From Candidatus Rokuibacteriota bacterium (GTDB lineage Bacteria; Methylomirabilota; Methylomirabilia; Rokubacteriales; CSP1-6): DNA of 5,870 nt. The stretch spans positions 1 to 5,870 of the forward strand of contig JACQCL010000231.1 in assembly GCA_016201645.1 (NCBI GenBank), read 5' to 3'. The position numbers and the translations under genes are program-made. Numbering within the stretch: the first letter of the stretch is position 1; the number at the start of each line of letters is the position of its first letter. Shown here in pieces: positions 4,123-5,870 of the stretch. The notes beneath the pieces were generated by a model, which was given only the letters and a program-made list of their open reading frames with translations, did not search any database and was not told where the DNA came from.

Positions 4123-5870
4123 CGAGATTCGCGCCCCTGCTTCAGTCGAGCCAGCGCGAGGCGCGCCGTCGAGCGGACCGCGAGACTCCCATCTTTCAGC
4201 ACGGCGCGGAGCGCGTCCTGGGCCTGGGGAAATGGAAGCTCTCCCAGGGCCCGCGCGGCGGCGGCCCGGACAGTTTCCGGGAAACCCCTGACCAGCCCCA
4301 GGAAGCGCGGACGCTGCCGCAGAACATCCACGAGGGGATCAATCGCCTCTTCATTCTTGAGCTGGCCCAGGCAGGCGCAGCAGGCCTTCAGCAGGTCCGG
4401 CGGCGCGTCCTTCCGGAGGAGCCGGACGATCGGGTCTACAAGTTCCGTCATGTGGAGCGCCCGGACGCCCTCGAGGGCTCCCGCGGCGATCTGGGGTTGC
4501 GGCTCCGCCAGGGCGCGGCTCAGAAACATCGCGGCGGCGGGCCTCCGAACGCTGGAAAGGACGCCGGTGAACTCGGCGCGCACGAGCACGTCCGAGTGAG
4601 CCAGGAGGGAGAAAAAGTCGGGTCCCAGCTCGGGGGCGAGAAGATTCAGAACGCCGACGATCCGGCGCGTGGTCTCCGGCGGCGTCGGCGGATGGAGTTG
4701 GGGGACGATGAGCCTGAGTCCGGCGCCGGGCAGTGACCGGAGGAGAGTCGCGGCGATCTTGCGAACCTCCGCGTCTTCTTCCTTGGTGACGATGTTCACC
4801 ACGAACTGAAGGGACCCTTCCCCGAGGGCCGCCAGGACCGCTCGGGCCTGCTCACGACGGGCCGGATCGCTTTCCTTCAAGGCCCCGAGGAGCGGTTGGA
4901 AGACGCCGGTCGCGGCCATGTTCTCCACCGCGGCGGTGGCAAGCGGGACGAGTCTCTTTTCGTTGGGTTTCCCCGCCTGACCCTTCCCCAGGGCCTCGGC
5001 CAAGCTGGCCACCCGCGCGAGCTCGCCTTCCTTGAGGAGCAGCTTGAGAGCCTCGACCGTGGCGCGGACCTGCCATTGGAACACCCGCGGACTGGTTTCC
5101 TTCAGCAGCGCCTTTTCCAGTGGTTCAAAGGACTGCTCGCGGAGCCAGGTCAGGGTTCCGACATTGGCGCCGGTGAGGAGGAGGTTGAGGCCGGCCGCCC
5201 CCCGCTGGCGGGTGCCCTCCATGGGACTCTCGAGAGCCGCCATGAGCCGCTCCCAGAGGCGGTCGGCCAGGTCCTTCCGATCGGATGCGAGCCAGGAGTC
5301 GACTGCTGCGGGGATCTCTTCCTCGCGAAGATTCGACGCGCCCAGCGAGGCGTCCAACCACTGCGCGACCTGCTCAAAGAGGCGATCCTCCTCGCTGCGG
5401 CTTCGTCCGGGGCCGGCAATCACCCCGTGCGTTCCAGCGCTTGCCCCTTCTTCCGAGTCGGTGCCGCCCGGCTTCCCCGCCGCTCGAAGGGAGGCCCGCG
5501 CCGCCGCGTAGGATCGGCTTCCCACCTGGATCGTCGTGATCCCGCGCTCCTCCAGGAGCTTGGCGAGGACGACGGGAGTCATTGCATCCTCAGTAGCCGG
5601 CTGAGCCAGCTGGGTCAGCAGGATCTGGAAGTCCTCGCGGCTCACTCCGCGCGTGAGGGTCACGCTCGTCAGACCGGTCTCCTGCATGAGCTTGTGCAGG
5701 AGCGGGCTCGTGATGCCGAACCACTTGGGGTGCGGCCGGATGCCGTTGATCACGATGTTGTCATCGGCCAGCGCGAGCGTGACCGTGGGGACGCGCTCGA
5801 GGAGAGCCTGGGCCTGGCGCTCGAGGCGCTCCTGGAGCGCGACGTTCAGCTCGTTCTCCGGGGGGTACAA
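4119..5870 (-). CDS. HEAT-repeat protein with N-terminal LYPPEN domain (5' end cut by window edge)
   Basis: 583 codons before the stop; the frame is open at the right edge. The first codon is TTG, most likely an internal leucine of L-Y-P-P-E-N-E-L-N, a motif that in related proteins follows a further N-terminal segment. Residues 1-120 form an alpha/beta domain with VTLALADDNIVINGIRP at 30-46 and SVTLTRGVSREDFQILLTQL at 69-88. A low-complexity Gly/Ser/Glu linker covers about 131-162. Residues about 163-578 are helical repeats with HEAT-like pairs, clearest at 324-378, 398-442, 474-519 and 531-577 (A-A-A-R-A-L-G-E-L, then A-R-L-A-L-A-R-L). HEAT arrays are protein-binding scaffolds; no catalytic motif, signal or membrane segment is visible. 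The partner is unknown. The stop overlaps the HAD start by 4 nt. Confidence 0.85.
   Translation of the reverse strand: MYPPENELNVALQERLERQAQALLERVPTVTLALADDNIVINGIRPHPKWFGITSPLLHKLMQETGLTSVTLTRGVSREDFQILLTQLAQPATEDAMTPVVLAKLLEERGITTIQVGSRSYAAARASLRAAGKPGGTDSEEGASAGTHGVIAGPGRSRSEEDRLFEQVAQWLDASLGASNLREEEIPAAVDSWLASDRKDLADRLWERLMAALESPMEGTRQRGAAGLNLLLTGANVGTLTWLREQSFEPLEKALLKETSPRVFQWQVRATVEALKLLLKEGELARVASLAEALGKGQAGKPNEKRLVPLATAAVENMAATGVFQPLLGALKESDPARREQARAVLAALGEGSLQFVVNIVTKEEDAEVRKIAATLLRSLPGAGLRLIVPQLHPPTPPETTRRIVGVLNLLAPELGPDFFSLLAHSDVLVRAEFTGVLSSVRRPAAAMFLSRALAEPQPQIAAGALEGVRALHMTELVDPIVRLLRKDAPPDLLKACCACLGQLKNEEAIDPLVDVLRQRPRFLGLVRGFPETVRAAAARALGELPFPQAQDALRAVLKDGSLAVRSTARLALARLKQGRESR

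Noticed and set aside
5868..5870. TTG at the right edge as a start codon of the HEAT protein
   Set aside because: The residue fits leucine in the L-Y-P-P motif, and the frame is open to the edge, so the gene most likely begins beyond the window.
1..5870. CRISPR arrays, tRNAs, rRNAs, insertion sequences, toxin-antitoxin or defence systems
   Set aside because: I looked on both strands and found no regularly spaced direct repeats, cloverleaf sequences, transposase motifs or defence gene signatures; the gaps are all under 85 bp.

Overview
The window is a densely packed, GC-rich bacterial chromosomal segment. All seven genes lie on the minus strand, so they are transcribed from high to low coordinates. 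About 96% of the bases are coding, and the only gaps are 62, 77 and 83 bp. There are no tRNAs, rRNAs, insertion sequences, CRISPR arrays or other mobile features. The GC content, the gene families (HEAT-repeat protein with an 'L-Y-P-P' N-terminal domain, a short-form thioredoxin reductase, a single-domain STAS protein, a DUF2400 protein, RmuC) and the gene style fit an uncultured soil or subsurface lineage of the Methylomirabilota/Rokubacteria or deltaproteobacterial/acidobacterial type. That assignment is an inference from style, not from a marker gene.

Layout in transcription order: (1) 5870-4119, the C-terminal 584 codons of a HEAT-repeat protein whose 5' end lies outside the window; (2) 4122-3361, a HAD-superfamily hydrolase, joined to gene 1 by an ATGA overlap; (3) a 62-bp gap with a candidate promoter; (4) 3298-2366, trxB, thioredoxin reductase with its CATC redox centre; (5) 2366-2031, a SpoIIAA-type STAS anti-sigma factor antagonist, joined to trxB by a TAATG overlap; (6) a 77-bp gap with a near-perfect Shine-Dalgarno; (7) 1953-1645, a 102-residue secreted protein with an LPDSAFA motif; (8) an 83-bp gap with a hairpin and an extended -10 element; (9) 1561-689, a DUF2400/TIGR02757 protein; (10) 689 to beyond the left edge, rmuC, joined to gene 9 by a TGATG overlap and truncated by the window.

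Functionally the window falls into three translationally coupled pairs with one single gene between them: HEAT-HAD, trxB-STAS, then the secreted protein alone, then DUF2400-rmuC. The last pair is the most interesting. The DUF2400 protein carries what look like the catalytic lysine and aspartate of helix-hairpin-helix DNA glycosylases and a C-terminal four-cysteine loop like that of endonuclease III. It is coupled to RmuC, a PD-(D/E)XK-like DNA-processing protein, so a base-excision or DNA-processing module is a testable reading. No obvious defence system, biosynthetic cluster or other dramatic novelty is visible; the region is mostly ordinary housekeeping sequence with a few poorly characterised families.
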